DNA of 7,993 nt from Eubacterium sp. (lineage in GTDB: Bacteria; Bacillota; Clostridia; Oscillospirales; Acutalibacteraceae), in NCBI GenBank assembly GCA_029052085.1, contig JAIDJS010000227.1, positions 1 through 7,993 of the forward strand, in the 5' to 3' direction. The notes below the pieces were generated by a model, which had not been told where the DNA came from, did no database searches, and worked only from the letters and a program-made list of their open reading frames with translations. The number at the start of each line of letters is the position of its first letter. The first letter of the stretch is position 1. The position numbers and the translations under genes were made by a program. Below, one piece after another: positions 1 to 6,136 of the stretch.

Positions 1-1
1 G

Positions 2-97
2 TATTATGTATGGCTTATCCGCCATTTAGACGAAAATCCGTGGGATAAAACAAGAATTTATGTTCCTGAATATGAGTGGCTCGCAAATGCAGAATAA
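2..97 (+). CDS. C-terminal end of an unidentified protein (partial)
   Basis: An open frame runs in from the left edge and stops at TAA 95-97, giving 31 residues. It is rich in Trp, Tyr and charged residues (VWLIRHLDENPWD, then IYVPEYEWLANAE at the C-terminus). Such a composition looks like the end of a real soluble protein rather than random sequence. Its stop overlaps the preferred start of the dehydrogenase gene by 11 nt, so the two are very probably co-transcribed and translationally coupled. I do not recognise the family. Given the downstream gene, an enzyme of phosphonate or phospho-sugar metabolism would fit, but this is only context. The real start lies outside the window. Confidence 0.6.
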   Translation, partial: YYVWLIRHLDENPWDKTRIYVPEYEWLANAE

Positions 98-1178
98 GGG
101 TTTGATTTTAGAAAATTTGAATGCTTTGGAAAAGGTTTCTTGCTTTAAGAAGCCTTTTCTTTGTTGCGGCAGCAGCTTCAAAGCTACAAATGCGTTTCGA
201 TATCTTGATGAAAAATATGATTTAACCGTCTGGGATCAAATCAGACCGAATCCAAGGTTTGAGGATATGGTTTCTGCTGAGGAGCTTTTTAAACAGAATG
301 AATGTGATTTTATAATCGGCGCAGGGGGCGGCTCTCCGCTTGATTCTGCTAAAATGATAAAGCTGCTTGCAACAAATGATGCAAAAACAGCGTTGTCGGA
401 GCCGATGCAGGCAAATGATATCGGTTTTCTTGCCATTCCTACAACCGCGGGTACAGGCTCGGAAGCAACAAGATATTCGATTTTTTATGTGAATGAAAAT
501 GAAAAGCATTCCATAACGCACGATGATTTTCTGCCGGATTTTATTATTCTTGACGAGGAATTTTTAAAAACCGTTCCGCCTTATCAGCGCAGGTGTACCT
601 GTATGGATGCCTTGTGCCATGCAATTGAAAGCTATTGGAATGTTAAAAGCAATGTTGAAAGCAGGGAATATGCAGAAAAGGCAATCCGCCTTTTTGTTGA
701 AAACAAGGCGGGTTATCTTGCCAATGAAAAAGAGGCAAACAGGGGAATGCTGCTGGCTTCCTACTATGCAGGCAAAGCAATTAATATAACGGCAACAACC
801 TCGGCGCATGCCATGTGCTATAACATAACAATAAACTGCGGTACAGCACACGGCCATTCCGTTTCGGTTAATCTTGCCGAAATATGGGATTATATGAATT
901 CGCATAATGAAAGTGTTAATGATGCAAGGGGAAGGGCTTTTGTGCTGGATACCCTTGATGAAATCGGCGTTTTGCTTGGAGGAAGAAACGCAAAAGACGG
1001 TGTGGAAATATTCAGAAAGCTTGTTGAAGAATTTGAGCTTTACACGCCAAAAGCAGATAGGGAAACGGTGCTTTCTTTTGCAAAAAGCGTTAATGTGGAT
1101 AGATTGCTGAATAATCCGACAACGTTATCTACAGAGGATGTAACAGAAATTTATAAAAGGGTATTCAGAATAAATTAA
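87..1178 (+). CDS. Iron-containing alcohol dehydrogenase, phosphonoacetaldehyde reductase-like
   Basis: Group III (Fe-dependent) alcohol dehydrogenase, predicted cytosolic, reducing an aldehyde with NAD(P)H. From the ATG at 87 it is 363 residues, close to the family length. The nucleotide-binding glycine turn GAGGGSPLDSAK is at residues 78-89 and PTTAGTGSE at 118-126. Expected metal ligands are all present: Asp174 and His178 (MDALCH), His241 (SAHAM) and His255 (TAHGHS). The stretch around SIFYVNENEKHSITHDDFLPD followed by the CMDALCHAIESYW motif resembles phosphonoacetaldehyde reductases (PhpC-like enzymes making 2-hydroxyethylphosphonate) more than butanol or glycerol dehydrogenases; this comes from recall of the family, not a search. 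ATGs at 60 and 72 are also in frame. I prefer 87 because it gives the usual N-terminus, has GAGTGG 8 nt upstream and overlaps the previous gene by only 11 nt. A different small aldehyde as substrate cannot be excluded. Confidence 0.85.
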   Translation: MQNKGLILENLNALEKVSCFKKPFLCCGSSFKATNAFRYLDEKYDLTVWDQIRPNPRFEDMVSAEELFKQNECDFIIGAGGGSPLDSAKMIKLLATNDAKTALSEPMQANDIGFLAIPTTAGTGSEATRYSIFYVNENEKHSITHDDFLPDFIILDEEFLKTVPPYQRRCTCMDALCHAIESYWNVKSNVESREYAEKAIRLFVENKAGYLANEKEANRGMLLASYYAGKAINITATTSAHAMCYNITINCGTAHGHSVSVNLAEIWDYMNSHNESVNDARGRAFVLDTLDEIGVLLGGRNAKDGVEIFRKLVEEFELYTPKADRETVLSFAKSVNVDRLLNNPTTLSTEDVTEIYKRVFRIN

Positions 1179-2128
1179 TGGAAAATAAATCAAAGCTTTC
1201 AAAACTGTATATTTGTATTCCGCTTGCGCTTTTTTGCTGCTTTCTGTGGGGTTCGGCATTTCCGTCTATAAAAGTTGGATATAAGCTTTTTGATATAGCG
1301 GCGGAGGATAGCTATTCCCAGATTCTTTTTGCGGGAATACGGTTTTTTCTTGCAGGCATTATGGTTATTATTGTCGGATCAATTATGCAGAAAAGGGTGC
1401 TTTATCCGAAAAATAAAGCTGAAATCGGTAAAACCGTAACGCTTTCTCTTTTTCAGACTATTTTGCAGTATACCTTGTTTTATATCGGCCTTGCGCATAC
1501 AAGCGGTGTAAAATCAAGCATTCTGATTGCCGTTAATGTTTTCTTTTCCATAATGGTTTCAACGCTTATTTTCAGAATTGAAAGGCTTACAATTCAAAAA
1601 TCTATAGGTGCTGTTTTGGGATTTGCAGGAATTGTAGTAATAAATTTAACAGCAGATGGATTTGGCGGTGGCTTTGCCTTTAACGGCGAAGGCTTTATGC
1701 TCCTTTCATCGCTTGCTTATTCTGTTTCGGGTGTTCTGATTAAAAGGTATTCCGAAAAATCGGATACCGTTATGCTTTCGGGGTGGCAGTTTTTGTTCGG
1801 TGGTGCCTTTATGATGCTTTTCGGATTTGCAGCAGGCGGAAGCATTACACAAACAAGCGGAGCAAAAGGTATTTTAATGATTATGTATCTTGCATTTATT
1901 TCTGCTGCCGCATATACAATCTGGGGATTGCTTTTAAAGTATAATTCCGTTTCAAAGATTTCGGTAATCGGGCTTATGAATCCCGTTTTCGGTGTTATTC
2001 TTTCTGCAGTTTTCCTTGGCGAAGCGGCAGAGGCTTTCAGCTTAAAGAATCTTCTTGCCTTATTTTTTGTTTGTATCGGAATTATTGTTGTTAATGCAAA
2101 ATTTTCCTTACAAAAAAGAAAAAGTTGA
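1178..2128 (+). CDS. DMT superfamily (EamA) transporter
   Basis: A 316-residue integral membrane protein with about ten hydrophobic segments in two homologous halves: EamA repeat 1 at roughly residues 13-156 and repeat 2 at roughly 171-306. The family signature residues of the first repeat are visible (LWGSAFPSIK at 23-32; AGIRFFLAG at 52-60), and the C-terminus is basic, as expected for a cytoplasmic tail. Members of the drug/metabolite transporter superfamily carry small organic molecules across the cytoplasmic membrane; LicB-type choline permeases and various exporters belong here. The start ATG overlaps the dehydrogenase stop by one base (TAATG), so the two are translationally coupled. 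The transported compound is probably related to the product or precursor of the upstream pathway. Direction and substrate cannot be read from the sequence. Confidence 0.88.
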   Translation: MENKSKLSKLYICIPLALFCCFLWGSAFPSIKVGYKLFDIAAEDSYSQILFAGIRFFLAGIMVIIVGSIMQKRVLYPKNKAEIGKTVTLSLFQTILQYTLFYIGLAHTSGVKSSILIAVNVFFSIMVSTLIFRIERLTIQKSIGAVLGFAGIVVINLTADGFGGGFAFNGEGFMLLSSLAYSVSGVLIKRYSEKSDTVMLSGWQFLFGGAFMMLFGFAAGGSITQTSGAKGILMIMYLAFISAAAYTIWGLLLKYNSVSKISVIGLMNPVFGVILSAVFLGEAAEAFSLKNLLALFFVCIGIIVVNAKFSLQKRKS

Positions 2129-2153
2129 CAAATTGGATTTTGTCTGCTATTAT
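2125..2153 (+). promoter_or_regulatory. Near-consensus sigma-A promoter of the leader/methyltransferase transcript
   Basis: The -35 box TTGACA (2125-2130) is a perfect consensus match. It is separated by exactly 17 bp from TATTAT (2148-2153), one mismatch from TATAAT, and TGC just before it (2145-2147) gives an extended -10. Transcription should start near 2160. The -35 box overlaps the TGA stop of the transporter gene, so this promoter is embedded at the end of the previous gene. Strong constitutive promoters followed by an attenuator are typical of inducible antibiotic-resistance genes in Firmicutes. The start site itself is inferred, not seen. Confidence 0.85.
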
Positions 2154-2180
2154 GCAGATAGAAACAAAAGGAGAAAATAT

Positions 2181-2273
2181 ATGCTTATTTTTAATTTCGA
2201 ACTTGATTATAGAACTATGGATTTTATGCCTCGTCAGCATAGAATTGATTTCCTATACTCATTTTCGGAATAG
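2181..2273 (+). CDS. 30-residue leader peptide of a transcription attenuator
   Basis: A short ORF beginning MLIFNFELDY and ending IDFLYSFSE, followed by TAG. AAAGGAG just upstream (2168-2173) is a good ribosome binding site with about 7 nt spacing to the ATG, and the near-consensus promoter begins 56 nt upstream, so it should be the first thing translated on the transcript. It lies directly before a strong intrinsic terminator. It is rich in Phe, Asp and Arg but has no run of one amino acid, so it does not look like a classical amino-acid biosynthesis leader. Codons 17-20 and 25-28 contain segments complementary to the terminator 5' arm. The likely job is cis-acting: ribosome progress along it decides between terminator and antiterminator. 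I do not recognise the peptide as any named leader. Confidence 0.72.
   Translation: MLIFNFELDYRTMDFMPRQHRIDFLYSFSE
2230..2262 (+). promoter_or_regulatory. Candidate antiterminator segments inside the leader ORF
   Basis: Two segments can pair with the 5' half of the downstream terminator. CTCGTCAGC (2230-2238) pairs with GCTGATGAG (2309-2317) over 9 positions with one G-U wobble. TATACTCAT (2254-2262) is a perfect 9-bp complement of ATGAGTATA (2313-2321). Both would block the terminator hairpin and they compete for overlapping targets. Since both lie within translated sequence, a ribosome paused upstream of them would leave them free, while one translating normally to the stop codon would mask them. 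This mechanism is inferred from complementarity read by eye; no folding energies were computed. Confidence 0.55.
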
Positions 2274-2299
2274 TGCATAGTACGATATTTTTATTGCAT

Positions 2300-2338
2300 A
2301 AAAACCCCGCTGATGAGTATATCATCAGCGGGGTTTTT
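2300..2338 (+). terminator. Intrinsic terminator between leader ORF and methyltransferase
   Basis: A perfect 17-bp stem (AAAAACCCCGCTGATGA at 2300-2316 with its exact complement at 2322-2338), a 5-nt loop GTATA and a T-run at the base, followed by AATATTTTT. The GC-rich core is CCCCGCTGATGA. It starts 26 nt after the leader stop codon. Because a strong promoter lies upstream and the methyltransferase has no evident promoter after the hairpin, it is best read as a conditional attenuator rather than an operon end. It is A-rich on the 5' side, so it could also work on the opposite strand, but no - strand gene reads into it here. Confidence 0.92.
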
Positions 2339-2361
2339 AATATTTTTAAGAGGTAAATAAA

Positions 2362-2409
2362 ATGAATGAGATTGTTAAGTTAAATAAAGAAATTGAGGTG
2401 TTAAAATGA
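2362..2409 (+). CDS. 15-residue micro-ORF coupled to the methyltransferase start
   Basis: ATG at 2362 is preceded by AAGAGG (2348-2353) at 8 nt, a credible ribosome binding site. It encodes MNEIVKLNKEIEVLK and stops at TGA 2407-2409, overlapping the methyltransferase ATG in the four bases ATGA but in a different frame. The peptide is charged and could form a short helix. Its position just behind the terminator suggests a translational coupler or second leader that delivers ribosomes to the methyltransferase start. It could equally be a chance ORF, since the methyltransferase has its own GAGG site inside it. Confidence 0.45.
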   Translation: MNEIVKLNKEIEVLK

Positions 2410-3173
2410 ATTTTAATGAGAAACTGCAGGAATATTACAGCTCGGGATACGAGAAAACAAGGCTTGCATCGGATAAGGCACATAGTATTGAATTTATAAC
2501 AACCATTCATTATTTTGATGAACTTTTGCCAAGGGAGAGTAAAGTTCTGGATTGCTGTGCAGGAGGGGGTATCTATTCTTACTACCTTGCTGAAAAAGGT
2601 TTTAATGTAACGGCAGCCGATTTATCGAGCGATAATGTTGAAATTATAAAAGCCAATAAAAAATCGGAGTTGCTTAGCGGTATCTATAATCTTAATGTGC
2701 TGGATATGTCCGTTTTTAAGGATGAAAGCTTTGATGTTGTTTTATGTATGGGTGCATTTTATCATCTAAAGTCTAAGAAGGAACGCACAAAATGCATTGC
2801 TGAATGTTTAAGGGTGCTTAAAAAAGGCGGAATTTTTGTGCTTGCTTATATAAACAGAAATCCGTGTGTGCTTTATCAGTTTTTTCAGAATCCAAAGGAT
2901 ATTGCAAAACAGGCAGAGCTGATTAAAACGGGGGATAACAACCTGTTTTATACAGCAGGTTTTGATGAAATTGGAAAAATTGTCAAAAAATTTAATTTAA
3001 CAAAAATAAAGAATATAGGTGTTGACGGCTCGGCATATCCGCTGCAGAAAAAAATAAATTCACTTAATAAGAAAAGATTTAATGATTTTATGAATTATCA
3101 TTTTTCAGTTTGTGAAGAGCCGTCCGTAATCGGTAATAGTATGCATGGTCTGCTTATTGCAGGAAAGGGCTAA
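2406..3173 (+). CDS. Class I SAM-dependent methyltransferase (attenuator-controlled)
   Basis: A 255-residue protein with a Rossmann-fold methyltransferase core. Motif I is VLDCCAGGGIYS at 47-58, the acidic residue ending strand 2 is Asp72 (AADLS), and FDVVLCMGAFYHL (109-121) plus the LRVLKKGGIFVLAY stretch (135-148) are the post-core motifs of methyltransferase types 11/25. The N-terminal YYSSGYEKTRL segment is a helical cap. The C-terminal 100 residues are probably substrate-binding and show no diagnostic motif. The expected substrate is a small molecule, although an RNA or protein target is possible given the upstream attenuator. The start has GAGG at 2395-2398, 7 nt away. The gene is first of a five-gene run. 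I see none of the hallmark motifs of Erm-type rRNA methylases. Confidence 0.85.
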   Translation: MNFNEKLQEYYSSGYEKTRLASDKAHSIEFITTIHYFDELLPRESKVLDCCAGGGIYSYYLAEKGFNVTAADLSSDNVEIIKANKKSELLSGIYNLNVLDMSVFKDESFDVVLCMGAFYHLKSKKERTKCIAECLRVLKKGGIFVLAYINRNPCVLYQFFQNPKDIAKQAELIKTGDNNLFYTAGFDEIGKIVKKFNLTKIKNIGVDGSAYPLQKKINSLNKKRFNDFMNYHFSVCEEPSVIGNSMHGLLIAGKG

Positions 3174-3203
3174 AAATATTTTTATTTATAAGGAGGAATG
3201 ATT

Positions 3204-3755
3204 ATGAAACTGGTTTTTATTTTAGGTGATGCTGCTGTCGGAAAAATGACGGTGGGGCAGGAACTAATGAAAATAACGGATTTAAGATTATTGCACAACC
3301 ATATTACAATTGAGCCTGTTTTGGAGGTGTTCGGCGAATGGAATTTAAAAGCTGTTATGGACAGCAGGGATGTTTTGTTCAGAGAGTTTGCTAAATCGGG
3401 TAAATACGGCTTAATCACTACTCTGATGTTTGCATTTGATGAGCAGGAGGATTGGGATTATCTTGAACACGTTAAAGAGATTTTTAAGCCGTATGATACG
3501 GAATTTTATTATGTTGAGCTTTTTGCACCGCAGGAAATACGGCTGCAGCGCAATGTAACCGAAAACCGTTTGAAGCATAAGGCATCAAAGCGTGATATAG
3601 AAATATCCAATCAGCGTCTTTTGAATGATGATGCCAATCATAGATTTGTAAGCTATGACGGCGAAGTTCAATTTGATCATTATATTAAAATGGATAATTC
3701 GGATTTACCGCCCGAAAAAGCAGCAGAAATAATTAAAGAAACGTTTAATTTATAG
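3204..3755 (+). CDS. P-loop kinase-like AAA-family ATPase
   Basis: A 183-residue single-domain P-loop protein of the size of shikimate, gluconate or chloramphenicol phosphotransferase-like kinases. The Walker A region is GDAAVGKMT at 8-16, with Met15 where the consensus has Ser/Thr and Thr16 next. GPPAVGKMTVG-type loops, followed by a HNH segment (31-33 here), are typical of a family usually annotated only as AAA ATPase. Hydrophobic strand FYYVELFAP (101-109) and the RLQRN...RLKHKASKRD stretch (113-131) match the Walker B-side and LID regions of small kinases. The likely activity is ATP-dependent phosphorylation of an unknown small substrate. ATG at 3204 is chosen because AGGAGG (3191-3196) sits 7 nt upstream; the in-frame ATG at 3198 would leave a gap of 1 nt. 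No terminator separates it from the methyltransferase. Confidence 0.75.
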   Translation: MKLVFILGDAAVGKMTVGQELMKITDLRLLHNHITIEPVLEVFGEWNLKAVMDSRDVLFREFAKSGKYGLITTLMFAFDEQEDWDYLEHVKEIFKPYDTEFYYVELFAPQEIRLQRNVTENRLKHKASKRDIEISNQRLLNDDANHRFVSYDGEVQFDHYIKMDNSDLPPEKAAEIIKETFNL

Positions 3756-3775
3756 AACAAAGGAAGAGGCTGTTT

Positions 3776-4456
3776 ATGAAAGTTATATTCTGGGATTTTG
3801 ACGGAACGCTGGTTTATTCCAATCCATTATGGAGCAACAGTGTTTATAATGCACTTAAATCAGTTGACGGTAATACAACCGTTACTTTCAGTGAAATAAG
3901 AAAATTAATGGCAAGTGGTTTTACATGGCATATGCCGAATGAAAATTATACTGAATTTACAAATGAAAAATGGTGGCAGTATATGAATCATTATTTTTAT
4001 AGCTGCTACTTAAGCCTTAATACTCCTCAAAATATAGCTGAACAGGCAACGGCAAAAATAAGAGATATTATTAAGAAAAAAGAAAATTATACCCTTTACT
4101 CTGATGCAGTTTCAACGCTGAAGAAATTGAAGAGTAAGGGAATAAAAAATGTTATTTTATCAAATAATTATCCCGATTTGTGCGATGTTTTGAAAGAACT
4201 TGAGATTTATGATTTGTTTGATGATTTTGTAATTTCAGCTGCTGTCGGTTACGATAAGCCAAGAAAAGAAATCTTTGAAATTGCTGAAAACTTTTATCCG
4301 AATGCTGATGAATATTATATGGTTGGCGATAGTGTTAATGCTGATATAGTCGGCGGCAATTGTGCCGGGTTTAAAACAATTCTTGTTCATAAAGGGTTTT
4401 GTGAGAAAGCAGATTATTGCTTTGATGATTTGAAATCCATTGTTGATTTATTTTAG
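3776..4456 (+). CDS. HAD-superfamily hydrolase (phosphoglycolate phosphatase-like)
   Basis: A 226-residue HAD phosphatase with all four motifs. Motif I is WDFDGTL (nucleophile Asp7, acid/base Asp9), motif II is Ser129 in VILSNN, motif III is Lys161 in GYDKPRKEIF, and motif IV is GDSVNADIVGG (184-194, Asp185 and Asp190). An alpha-helical cap of about 90 residues follows motif I, as in subfamily IA enzymes such as phosphoglycolate phosphatase or beta-phosphoglucomutase. It therefore probably dephosphorylates a small phosphorylated metabolite. AAGAGG at 3764-3769 lies 6 nt before the ATG. The gene follows the kinase-like gene by 20 bp, so a kinase and a phosphatase are adjacent in one operon. 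The substrate is not determinable. Confidence 0.85.
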   Translation: MKVIFWDFDGTLVYSNPLWSNSVYNALKSVDGNTTVTFSEIRKLMASGFTWHMPNENYTEFTNEKWWQYMNHYFYSCYLSLNTPQNIAEQATAKIRDIIKKKENYTLYSDAVSTLKKLKSKGIKNVILSNNYPDLCDVLKELEIYDLFDDFVISAAVGYDKPRKEIFEIAENFYPNADEYYMVGDSVNADIVGGNCAGFKTILVHKGFCEKADYCFDDLKSIVDLF

Positions 4457-4462
4457 GCGAAA

Positions 4463-5251
4463 ATGATGATTACAAATAAAAATATAGATGGCGGAAAAGG
4501 GTTTGACTGGGGACTTGCCTCTGCGGATTATGCGAAATACAGAGATATCTATCCCGAGGAATTTTACAAAAGAATTGTTGATTTGGGATATTGCAAAGAT
4601 GGACAAAGGGTGCTTGATTTGGGAACAGGTACAGGTGTTCTGCCAAGAAATATGTATAAATACGGAGCAAACTTTGTTGGTACGGATATATCCGAAAATC
4701 AGATAAAATATGCAAAAAAGCTGAGTGAAGGATTGGACATTGAATACATAGTTTCTCCTGCTGAACAGCTTGCATTTCCCGAAAACAGCTTTGATGTTGT
4801 AACGGCCTGTCAGTGCTTTATGTACTTTGATAAAAAGGTTATTATTCCCAAAATACATAGATTTTTAAAGGATAGCGGGCATTTTTTGATTCTGTTTATG
4901 GCGTGGCTTCCGTTTGAAAGTGAAATCGCAAAAAACAGCGAGGATTTGGTATTAAAATACAACCCCGAATGGTCGGGCAGAGGTATGACACGATATAAGA
5001 TTGAAGAACCCGAATGGGCGAAGCCTTTGTTTTCTGTTGATCACGCAGAGGCTTTCGATTTAGAATTAGAATTTACCCGTGAAAGCTGGAACGGCAGAAT
5101 GAAGGCCTGCCGCGGCATTGATGCTTCGCTTTCGCCGAAAGAGATTGCTGGGTTTGAAAAAGAGCATCTTGAATATCTGAAAACTGTTCCCGAAACATTT
5201 ACGATACCGCATTATGCAACGATACTTGATTTGAAGAAGGAGGTTGATTAA
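4463..5251 (+). CDS. Class I SAM-dependent methyltransferase (UbiE/type 11-like)
   Basis: A 262-residue methyltransferase. Motif I VLDLGTGTGVL is at 50-60, the ribose-binding acid is Asp75 (GTDISENQ), and the AEQLAFPENSFDVVTACQC block (100-118) is characteristic of the UbiE/COQ5-like Methyltransf_11 group. The distal half is rich in aromatic and charged residues (for example RESWNGRMKACRGI around 211-224) and resembles the many small-molecule methyltransferases of Firmicutes. It starts 6 bp after the HAD stop. The ribosome binding site is weak (TAGGCG), which suggests coupling to the upstream gene. The next ATG (4466) is equally possible as the start. It is clearly distinct in sequence from the first methyltransferase of the operon, so this is not a recent duplication. 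Confidence 0.85.
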   Translation: MMITNKNIDGGKGFDWGLASADYAKYRDIYPEEFYKRIVDLGYCKDGQRVLDLGTGTGVLPRNMYKYGANFVGTDISENQIKYAKKLSEGLDIEYIVSPAEQLAFPENSFDVVTACQCFMYFDKKVIIPKIHRFLKDSGHFLILFMAWLPFESEIAKNSEDLVLKYNPEWSGRGMTRYKIEEPEWAKPLFSVDHAEAFDLELEFTRESWNGRMKACRGIDASLSPKEIAGFEKEHLEYLKTVPETFTIPHYATILDLKKEVD

Positions 5252-5253
5252 AA

Positions 5254-5814
5254 ATGAATAATATAGGAACGCAGGAAATTAAAACAAAAAGGCTTTTGCT
5301 CAGAAAAGTAAAGGAATCTGATTATAAAGATATATATGAATATGCGTCAAAGGAAGAGGTTGCAAAATATGTAACGTGGCCTCCGCATAAGAGCATAGAG
5401 GATACAAAAGCATTATGTAAGATGTGGGCAGATGAATACAAAAAAGAAAACACCTACAGATGGGCTGTTGTTTATAATAATAGGGTTATAGGGGTAACAG
5501 ATGTAGTGGAATTCATAAATTGCTCTGCTGTTCTCGGATGGTGTATTGACAGTCTGTATTGGAATCAGGGCATTATGACGGAGGCCGCCGCTGCCGTAAG
5601 GGACTATATGTTCGGCAAAGTCAATGTTGATAATATTTTTGCCGCCTATGTTACAGAAAATATCGGTTCGGGCAGGGTTATGCAGAAAATCGGAATGCAC
5701 GCTGTAAGCCATGAGGAGTATTATTCTGTTCTTAAAACAGAATGTGAATCTGAACTGAATGGCAGGCCGGTATCCTGCTGCAGAATGACAAAAGATGAAT
5801 GGAAAAATCTTTGA
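5254..5814 (+). CDS. GNAT-family N-acetyltransferase (RimJ/RimL-like)
   Basis: A 186-residue acetyltransferase of the GNAT_3 (RimJ/RimL) type. TKRLLLRKVKESDYKDIYEY (11-30) is the standard N-terminal signature. LGWCIDSLYWNQGIMTEAA (94-112) is motif A with the acetyl-CoA pyrophosphate loop NQGIMT, and TENIGSGRVMQKIGM (134-148) is motif B with the usual Asn and Ser. The enzyme transfers an acetyl group to an amine, either a protein N-terminus or a small molecule such as an antibiotic. AAGGAGG (5237-5243) lies inside the end of the previous gene, 10 nt before the ATG, and only 2 bp separate the genes. It is the last gene of the run. No terminator hairpin is visible after it. The Cys-containing C-terminus (VSCCRM) is a minor peculiarity. 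Confidence 0.85.
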   Translation: MNNIGTQEIKTKRLLLRKVKESDYKDIYEYASKEEVAKYVTWPPHKSIEDTKALCKMWADEYKKENTYRWAVVYNNRVIGVTDVVEFINCSAVLGWCIDSLYWNQGIMTEAAAAVRDYMFGKVNVDNIFAAYVTENIGSGRVMQKIGMHAVSHEEYYSVLKTECESELNGRPVSCCRMTKDEWKNL

Positions 5815-5918
5815 TGCTTCTGCTTTTATGTAATTGCCATTATCATTTTTTATCAAAATCCATATTCTGTTATAGGGCGTAAGTACAGATTGTGTGGCAT
5901 TTTGAAGGGGTTTTTATT
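5815..5918. other. Gap between the modification operon and the lysis pair
   Basis: About 100 bp, AT-rich, with no ORF of note. I found no convincing hairpin terminator for the upstream operon. A weak promoter could be drawn (TTATAG at 5870-5875 as a -10), but there is no good -35 at the right distance. GAAGGGG (5904-5910) is the ribosome binding site of the next gene. Transcription from the upstream operon could therefore continue into the lysis pair. Confidence 0.4.
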
Positions 5919-6134
5919 ATGAAATTTACCAAGGAAACCTTAAAAAGAATGTTAAGAACTTTTTTTCAAACAGCAGTAAGCTATGCTGCAATTCACATTA
6001 CAACTGTTGATTTTGCAGAAAACAAACAGCTGCTTCGTGCTGCTTTAACGGGAATAGGTGTTTCTGCAGCTGCGGCAGGGCTTTGTGCTGCTATGAATTT
6101 GGAAAAGAAGCAAATTGATGAAGGCGGTGCATAA
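5919..6134 (+). CDS. Small holin-like membrane protein
   Basis: A 71-residue protein with a short basic N-terminus (MKFTKETLKRMLR). It has one moderately hydrophobic segment around 14-30 and a stronger Ala/Gly-rich membrane segment at about 39-59, then a charged tail (EKKQIDEGG). This is the build of small phage holins in Firmicutes. The direct adjacency to a GH25 lysozyme, with stop and start 2 bp apart, supports that role: holins form membrane lesions that release a cytosolic endolysin lacking a signal peptide. The ATG at 5919 is chosen for its GAAGGGG site 8 nt upstream; an in-frame start at 5892 would add nine residues without such a site. Small holins share little sequence, so the call rests on topology and context. 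Confidence 0.7.
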   Translation: MKFTKETLKRMLRTFFQTAVSYAAIHITTVDFAENKQLLRAALTGIGVSAAAAGLCAAMNLEKKQIDEGGA

Positions 6135-6136
6135 TA

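Noticed and set aside
2055..2273. 72-codon frame running from inside the transporter gene to the leader stop
   Set aside because: Its first part overlaps the transporter in another frame and crosses the promoter; only the part from the ATG at 2181, with its own ribosome binding site, is supported.
2181..2273. Classical amino-acid biosynthesis leader peptide or T-box
   Set aside because: No run of a single regulatory amino acid codon, no T-box sequence, and the downstream genes are not biosynthetic for an amino acid.
2125..2405. Riboswitch (for example SAM-sensing) upstream of the methyltransferase
   Set aside because: The space before the terminator is occupied by a well-initiated ORF, and I see no SAM-I, SAM-II or other known aptamer consensus.
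4448..4858. - strand 136-codon frame opposite the second methyltransferase
   Set aside because: Antisense shadow of a gene with clear SAM-binding motifs; the composition is typical of reverse-strand translation.
2406..5251. The two methyltransferases as a recent tandem duplication
   Set aside because: Motif I differs (LDCCAGGG versus LDLGTGTG), and the termini and C-terminal halves show no evident similarity.
5413..5856. - strand 147-codon frame opposite the acetyltransferase
   Set aside because: Antisense shadow of the GNAT coding sequence, with no start signals or recognisable domain.
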